A stretch of 20,089 nucleotides of DNA from RYN-433 sp036558265. GTDB lineage: Bacteria > Planctomycetota > Phycisphaerae > Tepidisphaerales > Tepidisphaeraceae. The translations under genes were made by a program, and so were the position numbers. The notes under the pieces were generated by a model. That model had not been told where the DNA came from, ran no database searches, and saw nothing but the letters and a program-made list of their open reading frames with translations. This document shows positions 7,010 through 15,331 of this stretch, in pieces; the first letter of the stretch is position 1; every line of letters begins with the position of its first letter. Location of the stretch: the NCBI GenBank assembly GCA_036558265.1, contig DATBFY010000527.1, forward strand, positions 1 through 20,089, written 5' to 3'.

Positions 7010-9436
7010 ATGACATCCATCCTGAATGAACTGAAAACGATCGGCGTGGACGTGGGCGCGGACAAGGCCGCCAAGCCGTTGTCCGTCGACGAGCTCCGCA
7101 AGACGCACGCGTACTGGCGCGCCTGCAACTACCTGGCGGCGGGCATGATTTACCTCCGCGAGAACCCCCTGCTGCGCCAACCCCTCAAGGAGGAACACGT
7201 GAAACAGCGGTTGCTCGGACACTGGGGCGCCAGCCCCGGGCTGAGCTTCGCGTACGTCCACCTGAACCGTCTGATCAACAAGTACGACCTGGACGCGATC
7301 TTCCTCGCCGGACCCGGACACGGCGCGCCGGGCGTGCTGGCGCCGGTGTACCTGGAGGGTGCGTACTCCGAGGTGTACCCGAACAAGAGCGAAGACGAAG
7401 CCGGCATGCGGCTGTTCTTCAAAGAGTTTTCCTTTCCCGGCGGGGTAGGCAGCCACTGTACGCCGGAGACCCCCGGTTCGATTCATGAAGGGGGCGAGCT
7501 GGGGTACAGCGTGTCGCACGCCTTCGGGGCGGCGTTCGACAACCCGGAACTGCTGGTGACGGTGATGGTCGGTGACGGCGAATCCGAAACCGGGCCGCTC
7601 GCCACCTCGTGGCACTCGAACAAGTTCCTCAACCCGATCCGTGACGGCGCGGTGCTCCCGATCCTGCACCTCAACGGCTACAAGATCAACAATCCGACCC
7701 TGCTCGCGCGCATCTCCCGCGACGAGCTGGAAAACTTGTTCAAGGGCTACGGGTGGACGCCCCATTTCGTCGAAGGCGACGATCCCCTGGTCATGCACCA
7801 GAAGATGGCCGAGACGCTGGAACAGTGCGTGCTCGAGATCCGCCGGGTCCAATACGAGGCCCGCGCGAGCGGCACCCCCTCGCGCCCGCGGTGGCCGATG
7901 ATCATCCTGCGCACGCCCAAGGGCTGGACCGGCCCGAAGGACGTCGATGGTCACAAGGTGGAGGGGTTCTGGCGATCCCACCAGGTCCCGCTCGCGGGCC
8001 TGCACGGTAACCCGGCCCACATGAAGCAACTCGAAGACTGGCTGCGCAGCTATAAGCCCGAGGAACTGTTCGACAAGGCGGGCCGACTGATCGAGGAACT
8101 TCGGGCGCTAGCCCCCAAGGGGACGCGGCGCATGGGCGCCAACCCGCATGCCAACGGCGGCCAGTTGCGCCGGGCGCTTCGAATGCCCGACTTCCGCAAT
8201 TACGCGGTGAAGGTGGACAAGCCCGCCGCGACGACCGCCGAGAACACCAGGCCGCTGGGCGCGCTGCTGCGCGACATCGTGCGCCAGAATCCGAACAACT
8301 TCCGCGTGTTCAGCCCCGACGAGAACGCGTCGAACCGCCTGACCGCGATCTACGAGGCCAGCAAGAAGCTCTGGCTGGCGGACTACCTGCCGGAAGACGC
8401 GGATGGTGGCGAGCTGGCGCCGGACGGCCGGGTCCTGGAGATGCTGTCCGAACACACGCTCGAAGGGTGGCTCGAAGGATACCTCCTGACCGGGCGTCAC
8501 GGCTTCTTCTCGACCTACGAGGCGTTCGCCCACGTGATCGATTCGATGTTCAACATGCACGCGAAGTGGCTGGCCATCTGTCGCGAACTGCCCTGGCGCG
8601 CACCCGTGTCGTCCCTGAACCTCCTGATCACCTCGACGGTGTGGCGGCAGGATCACAACGGGTTCACACACCAGGACCCCGGGTTCCTCGACGTGGTGGT
8701 GAACAAGAGCCCCGACGTCTGCCGGATCTACCTGCCCCCCGACGCCAACACGCTGCTGTGCGTCGCCGACCACTGCCTCAAGAGCACCGACTACGTCAAC
8801 GTGATCGTCTCGGACAAGCAGAAGCACCTGCAGTACATGACGATGGACCAGGCCATCGCGCACTGCACCAAGGGCATCAGCATCTGGCCGCAGGCAAGCA
8901 ATGACCAGGGTGTTGAGCCGGACGTCGTGCTCGCCAGCGCCGGGGACATCCCCACCAAGGAGGCGCTGGCGGCGATCGTCCTGCTGCGCGGGCACTTCCC
9001 GGACCTGAAGATCCGCTTCGTCAACGTCGTGGACCTCTACAAGCTCACGCCCAACACCGAGCACCCCCACGGATTGTCGGACCGGGATTTCGACAGCTTG
9101 TTCACCGTGGACCGGCCGGTCATCTTCAACTTCCACGGCTACCCGTGGCTGATCCACCGCATGACCTATCGGCGGACGAATCACAAGAACCTTCACGTCC
9201 GCGGCTACAAGGAGAAGGGCAACATCAATACGCCGCTCGACCTGGCCATCCAGAACCAGATCGACCGCTTCAGCGTCGCGATCGACGTCATCGACCGCGT
9301 CCCCGCGCTGCGCGTCGCCGGCGCCCATGCGAAGGAAGCACTGCGGAACCAGCAGATCCAGTGCCAGCATTACGCGTACGAGCACGGCACCGACATGCCG
9401 GAATTCGATCAGTGGACCTGGCCCAGCGGCACTTAG
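7010..9436 (+). CDS. xfp: Xylulose-5-phosphate/fructose-6-phosphate phosphoketolase
   Basis: This ThDP-dependent enzyme splits xylulose-5-P (and often fructose-6-P) with phosphate into acetyl-phosphate and glyceraldehyde-3-P or erythrose-4-P. The 808-aa length is normal for the family. Visible hallmarks are LAGPGHGAPG near residue 105, the segment with GSHCTPETPGSIHEGGELGY, the ThDP/Mg motif beginning GDGE (188-191) and continuing SETGPLATSWHSNKFL, and FSPDENASNRL at the start of the central domain. The order is N-terminal ThDP domain, pyrimidine-binding middle domain, and C-terminal domain. The ATG has AAGGAAG 7 nt upstream. It sits between ppk2 and glgP in the same direction with short gaps, so co-transcription is likely. 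Acetyl-phosphate from this reaction can give ATP through acetate kinase, but no ackA or pta lies in the window. Confidence 0.97.
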   Translation: MTSILNELKTIGVDVGADKAAKPLSVDELRKTHAYWRACNYLAAGMIYLRENPLLRQPLKEEHVKQRLLGHWGASPGLSFAYVHLNRLINKYDLDAIFLAGPGHGAPGVLAPVYLEGAYSEVYPNKSEDEAGMRLFFKEFSFPGGVGSHCTPETPGSIHEGGELGYSVSHAFGAAFDNPELLVTVMVGDGESETGPLATSWHSNKFLNPIRDGAVLPILHLNGYKINNPTLLARISRDELENLFKGYGWTPHFVEGDDPLVMHQKMAETLEQCVLEIRRVQYEARASGTPSRPRWPMIILRTPKGWTGPKDVDGHKVEGFWRSHQVPLAGLHGNPAHMKQLEDWLRSYKPEELFDKAGRLIEELRALAPKGTRRMGANPHANGGQLRRALRMPDFRNYAVKVDKPAATTAENTRPLGALLRDIVRQNPNNFRVFSPDENASNRLTAIYEASKKLWLADYLPEDADGGELAPDGRVLEMLSEHTLEGWLEGYLLTGRHGFFSTYEAFAHVIDSMFNMHAKWLAICRELPWRAPVSSLNLLITSTVWRQDHNGFTHQDPGFLDVVVNKSPDVCRIYLPPDANTLLCVADHCLKSTDYVNVIVSDKQKHLQYMTMDQAIAHCTKGISIWPQASNDQGVEPDVVLASAGDIPTKEALAAIVLLRGHFPDLKIRFVNVVDLYKLTPNTEHPHGLSDRDFDSLFTVDRPVIFNFHGYPWLIHRMTYRRTNHKNLHVRGYKEKGNINTPLDLAIQNQIDRFSVAIDVIDRVPALRVAGAHAKEALRNQQIQCQHYAYEHGTDMPEFDQWTWPSGT

Positions 9437-9462
9437 GCGGACAACACACGCGGACGACACAC

Positions 9463-12057
9463 ATGGCGAAGAAAACCAACCCTGCTTCGGCCGGCGGTGG
9501 CAGCGTCGCGGATCTGCGCGCGAATAACCTCGCGATCAGCACCGTCAACGTCGACGTGTCCCCACGAAAGACCCAGGCCTCACCCGAAGATTCGGCCAGA
9601 CTCCTCAGAGAGCAGTATGGCTGTGGTCCGATCCCGTTCGGCGGGACCGACAACGGGATCTACGAGCGGCACCTGCAGTTCGACGACGTGATTGCGCCGA
9701 CGGACGCCGGCCCGCGCGAGCGCTTCGAGGCCGCCGCGCGCTCGATCCGGGACGTCCTCTCCCAACGGTGGGTACTAACCCAGGAAACCTACGCCCGGGA
9801 GAACCCCAAGCGGGTCTATTACCTGTCGATGGAGTTCCTCATCGGCCGTTCCCTGGCGAACAACGTGACCAACCTCTTGCTCGACCCGCTCGTGAAGCAG
9901 GCCGTCCAGGAAAAGCACGTGGATTGGCTCGAGTTGCTCGAGCAGGAGCCCGACGCCGGGCTGGGCAACGGCGGCCTGGGACGTCTGGCGGCCTGCTTCC
10001 TCGACTCGATGGCGACCCTGGCCATCCCGGCCATGGGCTACGGGTTGCGTTACGAGTACGGCATCTTCAGGCAGGAGCTGCGCGATGGCTGGCAGGAGGA
10101 ACAGGCGGATAACTGGATGCGCCGCCCCGACCCCTGGGAAGTCCCCCGCCCCCACGAGACGGTCCAGGTGCATCTGAATTGCTCGTTCGTGCTGCGCGAG
10201 GGGATGCTCCGCGCGATCCCTGGTCGACCCTCCACTCTCCTGGGAATGCCCTTCGACCGACCCGTCGTCGGTTACGGCGGCAAGACGATCAACTCGCTGC
10301 GGCTCTGGGCGGCGGCGGCGCCTGACTACTTCGACTTCCGCAGGTTCAGTGGCGGCGATTTCGTCGGCGCGCTGGCGGAAACCCTTGCGGCCGAGTCGCT
10401 TACACGCGTCCTTTATCCGGACGACTCCACCAGCCTGGGCAAAGCCCTTCGGTTCGTGCAGGAATACTTCCTGGTCGCCTGTTCGCTCGCGGACCTGGTG
10501 CGCCGGTTCCGGCGCGGCAACACCTCGTGGGACGCCTTGCCCGAGAAGGTGGCCATCCAGCTCAACGATACGCACCCCGCCCTGGCGGTCCCGGAACTCA
10601 TGCGAATCCTGCTCGATGACGCCAACCTCAGCTGGGACCTCGCGTGGGATCTGACCCGGCGAACCCTGGCGTACACCAATCACACCCTGCTGCCCGAAGC
10701 GCTCGAGCGGTGGCCGCTCGCCTGGTTCGAGCTGATCCTGCCCCGCCACCTGGAGATCATCTTCGAGATCAACCGCAGGCTGCTGGATGACGTTCGCGGG
10801 CGTTACCCGGGCGACGACGGCCGCGCGTCGCGGATCAGCCTCGTTGACGAATCCGGCGGCCGGATGATCCGCATGGCGAACCTCGCGATCGTCGGCACCC
10901 ACAGCACCAACGGCGTGGCGGCCATCCACTCCGACCTGCTCCGCCGGACCACCGTCCGCGACCTGGCCGAGATGTTCCCCGACCGCTTCAACAACAAGAC
11001 CAACGGCGTGACCCCACGCCGCTGGCTGCTCGTGTGCAATCCGCCACTGGCCGACACGATCACGGGCGCGATCGGTGACGGATGGATCACGGACCTCCAG
11101 CGCCTGGCCGGGCTCAAGCCGCTGGCGGACGACGCCGGCTTCCGCGATCAATTCCTCAAGGCCAAGCGGCAGGCCAAGCGCCGGTTCGCGGACTGGTTGA
11201 CGGCGACGTCCGGCCAGCGCGTCGATCCGGATACGATCTTCGACTGCCAGGTCAAGCGCATCCACGAGTACAAGCGACAACTGCTCAATGCCCTTCGCGT
11301 CGTCGTGCTTTACAACCGGCTTCGCGAGAATCCGGGGCTGAGCATGCCGCCGCGGACCTTCGTCTTCGCCGGCAAAGCCGCGCCGGCGTACCATCTCGCC
11401 AAGGTGATCATCAAGTTCATCAACAACCTGGCCGGCACGATCGACGGCGACCCCGCCGTTCGCGACCGGCTTAAGGTGGTCTTCCTTGCCGACTACCGCG
11501 TGACCCTCGCCGAGCGGCTGATCCCCGCCAGCGACGTGTCCAACCAGATTTCCACCGCGGGTTACGAGGCCAGCGGCACGAGCAACATGAAGTTCATGAT
11601 GAACGGCGCCCTGACCGTCGGCATGCGCGACGGCGCCACCATCGAGATGGCGGAGGAGGCTGGTGAGGAGAACTTCTTCCTCTTCGGCCTCACCGCCCAA
11701 CAGGTCGCCGACAGCAACGGCTGGTACAACCCCCACTGGCACTACGACCACGAGCCCGAGACCCGTGCCGCCCTCGACCTGATCTTCTCCGGGCACTTCA
11801 ACCGCTACGACGACCCCGGCGTCTTCGAGCCCCTCCGCAAGGCCCTCCTGACCGGCGGCGACCACTACCGCCACCTGGCGGACCTGACGTCGTACCTCGA
11901 GGTGGACCGGCAAGTGACGGACCTGTACGCCGACCCGCATGCGTGGGCGCGCAAGGCCATCCTGAACGTCGCGGCGTCGGGGAAGTTCTCGAGCGATCGG
12001 ACGATTGCGCAATACGCTGCCGAGATCTGGGGCGCGCGGGCGTGTCCGGTGGGATGA
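9463..12057 (+). CDS. glgP: Glycogen/starch (alpha-glucan) phosphorylase
   Basis: This PLP enzyme (GT35 family) releases glucose-1-phosphate from glycogen. The 864-aa protein shows the glycine-rich loop GLGNGGLGRLAACFLDSMAT, NDTHPALAVPELMRIL, FNNKTNGVTPRRWL, VKRIHEYKRQLLN, and the PLP site ASGTSNMKF with lysine K710. All are standard for catalytic phosphorylases, so activity is expected. The open frame extends upstream to 9145, but that part overlaps xfp in another frame. The first ATG after the xfp stop, at 9463 (MAKKTNPASAGGG), is the natural start, 26 nt downstream. It has no clear Shine-Dalgarno site, so coupling or a non-canonical start is possible. About 45 N-terminal residues precede the conserved region and look poorly ordered. 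It is the last gene of the energy-reserve operon. Confidence 0.96.
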   Translation: MAKKTNPASAGGGSVADLRANNLAISTVNVDVSPRKTQASPEDSARLLREQYGCGPIPFGGTDNGIYERHLQFDDVIAPTDAGPRERFEAAARSIRDVLSQRWVLTQETYARENPKRVYYLSMEFLIGRSLANNVTNLLLDPLVKQAVQEKHVDWLELLEQEPDAGLGNGGLGRLAACFLDSMATLAIPAMGYGLRYEYGIFRQELRDGWQEEQADNWMRRPDPWEVPRPHETVQVHLNCSFVLREGMLRAIPGRPSTLLGMPFDRPVVGYGGKTINSLRLWAAAAPDYFDFRRFSGGDFVGALAETLAAESLTRVLYPDDSTSLGKALRFVQEYFLVACSLADLVRRFRRGNTSWDALPEKVAIQLNDTHPALAVPELMRILLDDANLSWDLAWDLTRRTLAYTNHTLLPEALERWPLAWFELILPRHLEIIFEINRRLLDDVRGRYPGDDGRASRISLVDESGGRMIRMANLAIVGTHSTNGVAAIHSDLLRRTTVRDLAEMFPDRFNNKTNGVTPRRWLLVCNPPLADTITGAIGDGWITDLQRLAGLKPLADDAGFRDQFLKAKRQAKRRFADWLTATSGQRVDPDTIFDCQVKRIHEYKRQLLNALRVVVLYNRLRENPGLSMPPRTFVFAGKAAPAYHLAKVIIKFINNLAGTIDGDPAVRDRLKVVFLADYRVTLAERLIPASDVSNQISTAGYEASGTSNMKFMMNGALTVGMRDGATIEMAEEAGEENFFLFGLTAQQVADSNGWYNPHWHYDHEPETRAALDLIFSGHFNRYDDPGVFEPLRKALLTGGDHYRHLADLTSYLEVDRQVTDLYADPHAWARKAILNVAASGKFSSDRTIAQYAAEIWGARACPVG

Positions 12058-12102
12058 GGAGCGGTGTCAGTTCGTCATGGTGATACGTGGGGATGGGGAA
12101 TT

Positions 12103-14199
12103 ATGGGACGATCTACGGGGAGCGCGCTGGTTGCACTGGTGGTGTCGATGTCGTGCGCGACGGCGCCGGATCAGCCGCGGTCGGGGCAGAGGGAGGTGCT
12201 GACGAGCCGTGACGCGAAGGAGATTGGCCATTGGGCGCCCACGCCGACGATCGGGGAGCTTGCGGAGATGCTGCGGGACGATCGCGTGGCGGCGCGGCGT
12301 CGCGCGGCGGACCTGCTGATCGACCTGGCGCCGGAGACGGAATCGATTCAACCGGCACTCTGCCGGGCGCTGAAGGATTCGGATCCGGCCGTGGCGCGGG
12401 ATGCGGCGCGGGCGCTGGGGGCGTTGGGGGAGCGGGCGGCGGTCTCGGTGGGGCCTTTGATTGAAGCGCTATCGCACGGCGATGCGCACGTGCGGCTGTA
12501 CGCGGCGGAGGCGCTGGCGTCGGTGGGGCCGCGGGCGGCGCCAGCGGCGACGGCGGCGTTGGCGGCGAGGCTGCGGGACCCGGTTCCGGGCGTGCGGTGG
12601 GCGGCGTGTGAGGGCCTGGGAGGTATCGGCGCGGCGGCCGTGTCGGCGGTGCCGCAGCTCGTCGAGGCGCTGGCGGACGACACCTTGTACGTCCGCATCT
12701 GCGCGGCGGGGGCGCTGGGGAGCATCGGCCCGGGGGCGAAGGGGGCGCTCGGGACGCTTCGGGAGGCGGCGAAGGATCCGGCGCTGCGTGCGGAGGCCGA
12801 GTGGGCGATCGATCGGATCGCGGGTGTCGTCGGTGTACCCGCGGAGACGAGGGATGCGGCCGGCGTCGCGGTTGGGGAGGTGTCGGGAGCGGCGCCGGAG
12901 CTTGTGGCGGCGGGCCGTCCGCCGCTTGACTGGGATGTGGCGGCGGGCCGGAACATCGCGTGGCGGCTCGAGCTGGGGGCGGAGACGTTTGGGCGTCCGG
13001 TGTTCGCCAGCGGCGTGGTGTACGTGGGCACGGACAACGCGCGGCGGATGGACCCGCGGCTGGTTGACGAGTGCGGTGTGCTGATGGCGGTGCGCGCGGG
13101 CGACGGCGCGTTTCTCTGGCAGGATGCCGCGCCGCGCGTGAAGCGGGGGTTGCGGGAGTTCCTGTTACCGTCCACGACCAGCGCGCCCTACGTCGAGGGG
13201 GACCGCCTGTATTACATGACGCCCGAGTGCCAGTTGCGGTGCCTGGACGTCGGTGCGGCGCGGGGTGGGCGTGCGGCCGACGTCGTCTGGGAGTTGGACC
13301 TGTGCGCGCGGTTGGGCGTCTTTCCGCACGAGGCGTGCAACAGTGACGTTCTGGCGGTGGGGGGGCTGCTGGTGGTGGGCACGTCGAACGGGCAGAACGA
13401 AGGGCATACGCGGGTGCCGTCACCGCGGGCGCCGAGCCTGATCGCGGTGAACAAGCGGACGGGCGAGGTCGTGTGGCAGGCGATCGGGGCTGGCGGGAAC
13501 GTGCTGCACGGGCAGTGGTGCAGCCCGACGGCGGCGCGGGTGAACGGGCGGACGCAGGTGCTCTTCGGCGGGGGGGATGGGTGGTTGCGGGCGTATGACG
13601 CGGGGTCGGGGCGGGAGTTGTGGCGGTTTGACGGGAATCCGAAGGATGCGGTCTGGCGGCCGCGGCCGGGCACGTTCTCGCGGTGCTCGATCGTTGCGCC
13701 GCCGGTGTATGACGGGGACGGCCAGGTCATCGTCGCCATGGGCGAGGACCCGTCGCACGGGAACGGCCCGTCGCTGCTGCACGCGGTCAGTCCGAACGGC
13801 GAAGGGGACGTGACGGAGACGGGGCGGCTGTGGACTTGTCGCCAGATCGGGCGGGTGGTGGCGGCGCCCGTGGTGAAGGACGGGCTGGTGTACGTGGCGG
13901 ACGTCGGGGGGACGGTTTATTGCGTCGATGTGAAGACGGGTGACGTATTGTGGAAGCATGACACCCGCGGCGACATCTGGGGGTGCCTGTTTTTAGCGGG
14001 CGGACGGCTTTACGCGGGGAACGTCGACGGCACGATGACCGTGCTTCGCGCCGGGCGCGAGAAGGTCGTGCTGGCGGAGATCGAGATGGGGGAGGCGTTG
14101 TACGCGCGGGCGGCGGTGGTGGGGGATGGGATGTACCTCGCGACGGCGCGGCACCTTTACTTCATTCGGGGCGGCACGGCGACGACCGCCCGTGACTGA
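12103..14199 (+). CDS. HEAT-repeat and PQQ-like beta-propeller protein, probable lipoprotein
   Basis: This 698-aa protein starts with a short hydrophobic signal (ALVALVVSMSC) whose C18 could be a lipid anchor, though the lipobox is weak. Residues about 49-245 form HEAT-type helical repeats, for example VRWAACEGLGGIGAAAVSAV and VRICAAGALGSIGPGAKGAL. Residues about 280-698 are PQQ-type propeller blades with repeats such as GTVYCVDVKTGDVLWKHDTR. Such proteins are common in Planctomycetota and act as binding or assembly scaffolds; the propeller usually does not bind PQQ. The ATG at 12103 has GGGGA 9 nt upstream; an in-frame GTG at 12064 would place residues before the signal peptide and is less likely. 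It follows glgP by 45 nt. Its third codon positions favour G (gcg, ggg, cgg), unlike the C-ending codons of glgP, so its history may differ. The exact role is unknown. Confidence 0.85.
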   Translation: MGRSTGSALVALVVSMSCATAPDQPRSGQREVLTSRDAKEIGHWAPTPTIGELAEMLRDDRVAARRRAADLLIDLAPETESIQPALCRALKDSDPAVARDAARALGALGERAAVSVGPLIEALSHGDAHVRLYAAEALASVGPRAAPAATAALAARLRDPVPGVRWAACEGLGGIGAAAVSAVPQLVEALADDTLYVRICAAGALGSIGPGAKGALGTLREAAKDPALRAEAEWAIDRIAGVVGVPAETRDAAGVAVGEVSGAAPELVAAGRPPLDWDVAAGRNIAWRLELGAETFGRPVFASGVVYVGTDNARRMDPRLVDECGVLMAVRAGDGAFLWQDAAPRVKRGLREFLLPSTTSAPYVEGDRLYYMTPECQLRCLDVGAARGGRAADVVWELDLCARLGVFPHEACNSDVLAVGGLLVVGTSNGQNEGHTRVPSPRAPSLIAVNKRTGEVVWQAIGAGGNVLHGQWCSPTAARVNGRTQVLFGGGDGWLRAYDAGSGRELWRFDGNPKDAVWRPRPGTFSRCSIVAPPVYDGDGQVIVAMGEDPSHGNGPSLLHAVSPNGEGDVTETGRLWTCRQIGRVVAAPVVKDGLVYVADVGGTVYCVDVKTGDVLWKHDTRGDIWGCLFLAGGRLYAGNVDGTMTVLRAGREKVVLAEIEMGEALYARAAVVGDGMYLATARHLYFIRGGTATTARD

Positions 14200-14232
14200 T
14201 GGGACTGCGCCCCACGGGTTGTCACGGACGCC

Positions 14233-14246
14233 GCCCGCGAGCGGGC
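14233..14246. terminator. Weak hairpin between convergent genes
   Basis: GCCCG-CGAG-CGGGC forms a 5-bp GC-only stem with a four-base loop in the 57-bp gap between the convergent HEAT/PQQ and DUF2950 genes. It could serve both directions, but no run of T follows on either strand, so it is only a candidate. Confidence 0.3.
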
Positions 14247-14256
14247 CGGCTAAACG

Positions 14257-15249
14257 TTACTCGACCTTAGTCCAGCCTTCGCCGGGGTCGAAGGATTTGA
14301 TGTCGGTGACGAGCTTCTCGGTGTCGTCGCCGAGGTTTTGCTGGTAGACGACGCCGTCGGGGCCCATGATGAAGGTCATGATGCCGGAGTTGCCGTACTC
14401 GGCGGGCCAGGCGACGACGGCGAAGCCGAGGGCCAGCTTGCCGTTGACGAGGTAATCGACGGGGCCGTCCGGGGCCTTGGGGCCCTGGGAGAAGAGCATG
14501 CGGTAGAAGTAGCCGTGATAGGGGGTGGGGCCGGCGTCGTTGGGCCGGTAGCCTTCGGCGGCGGCGGCGGCGACGAGCTCGCCGAGGGGGCTTAGCGGCT
14601 CGCCCTCGCCGGTGGGGAAGTAGAGGCCGTTGCGCTTGCCGGGGTCACTGATGAACTTCTTGGCGTAGACCTCGAGGCCGTTGCCGTCGGGATCGCGGAG
14701 GGCGAACTCGCGCTGGGCGTCGGCGATCGCCTTGCAGACCTGGATGACGGAGAGCTCGTTGTCGCCGATGCGGCGGTTGAGGATCTCCTCCCTGCCGGCC
14801 TCGGAGTCGAACCGCCACGACTTTCCCGTCTTGACCAGGGGGACCGGGAAGGGCCAATCGTCAGCGCCGACGACGAGCGTCTTGCGGTCCTTGCCGTTGT
14901 CGGTCAGGACATGCTTCTGGTCGTAGAGTGCGAGGAACTTCTGGCCGCGCTGGCTGTCGGCGACCTCGTCGCCGGAGGAGATGATGTCCTGGCCACCCGG
15001 CCCCATGATGGCGAGCAGTTTGGGGACATCCTTGGCGCGGACGGCGGTGGTGAGGGCGCGGATGGCTTCGTCGGGGGAGTCGAAGGCCTGACCCTGGGCG
15101 GTTTGAGAGTCGGCGGCGTGGTCGGCCTGGTCGTGCGGGTTGGCGCAGCCGGGGGGGAGCACGGCGGTGGTGGCGCCGAGGATCGCGAGTGCGATTAAGG
15201 CGGGGCGGGCGGCGTTGCGAAGGGATGATGGGAGGGTTGGGAGGTTCAT
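14257..15249 (-). CDS. DUF2950 family protein, exported (probable lipoprotein)
   Basis: The mature part matches the DUF2950 pattern: FDSPDEAIRALTTAVRAKD, SGDEVADSQRGQKFLALYDQ, LVVGADDWPFPVPLVKTGK, GREEILNRRIGDNE, and the C-terminal FAVVAWPAEYGNSGIMTFIM. The family function is not established. The 330-aa form starts at the ATG at 15249 with AAGGA 8 nt upstream; an in-frame ATG at 15285 adds 12 residues but lacks such a site. Residues 16-35 are hydrophobic and end in LPPGC, so export and possible lipid anchoring at C35 are expected, with an imperfect lipobox. The gene lies 82 bp downstream of a DUF3300 gene in the same direction. DUF3300 and DUF2950 genes are often neighbours, which supports a joint, probably envelope-related, role. 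Confidence 0.88.
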   Translation of the reverse strand: MNLPTLPSSLRNAARPALIALAILGATTAVLPPGCANPHDQADHAADSQTAQGQAFDSPDEAIRALTTAVRAKDVPKLLAIMGPGGQDIISSGDEVADSQRGQKFLALYDQKHVLTDNGKDRKTLVVGADDWPFPVPLVKTGKSWRFDSEAGREEILNRRIGDNELSVIQVCKAIADAQREFALRDPDGNGLEVYAKKFISDPGKRNGLYFPTGEGEPLSPLGELVAAAAAEGYRPNDAGPTPYHGYFYRMLFSQGPKAPDGPVDYLVNGKLALGFAVVAWPAEYGNSGIMTFIMGPDGVVYQQNLGDDTEKLVTDIKSFDPGEGWTKVE

Positions 15250-15331
15250 GGGAAGTGTCCTTTCGACACGGGTGCGATTCGTCATGCGTTGGGCAAAGCG
15301 CTCCCCTTCGGGCCGCTAAACGGCGATGGGG

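Noticed and set aside
6887..9460. Minus-strand frames at 6887-8029 and 8108-9460
   Set aside because: They lie antisense to xfp, which has complete family motifs; compositions are shadow-like.
9775..12012. Minus-strand frame of 745 codons
   Set aside because: It is fully antisense to glgP and rich in Val, Gly, Asp and Glu with no recognisable domain. Long antisense frames are expected at this GC content.
12064..12102. GTG start for the HEAT/PQQ protein
   Set aside because: It would put 13 residues, including two Trp, before the signal peptide; the ATG at 12103 has a well-placed GGGGA site.
12113..13423. Minus-strand frame of 436 codons rich in Pro, Arg and Ala
   Set aside because: It is antisense to the HEAT/PQQ gene and has extreme composition without motifs.
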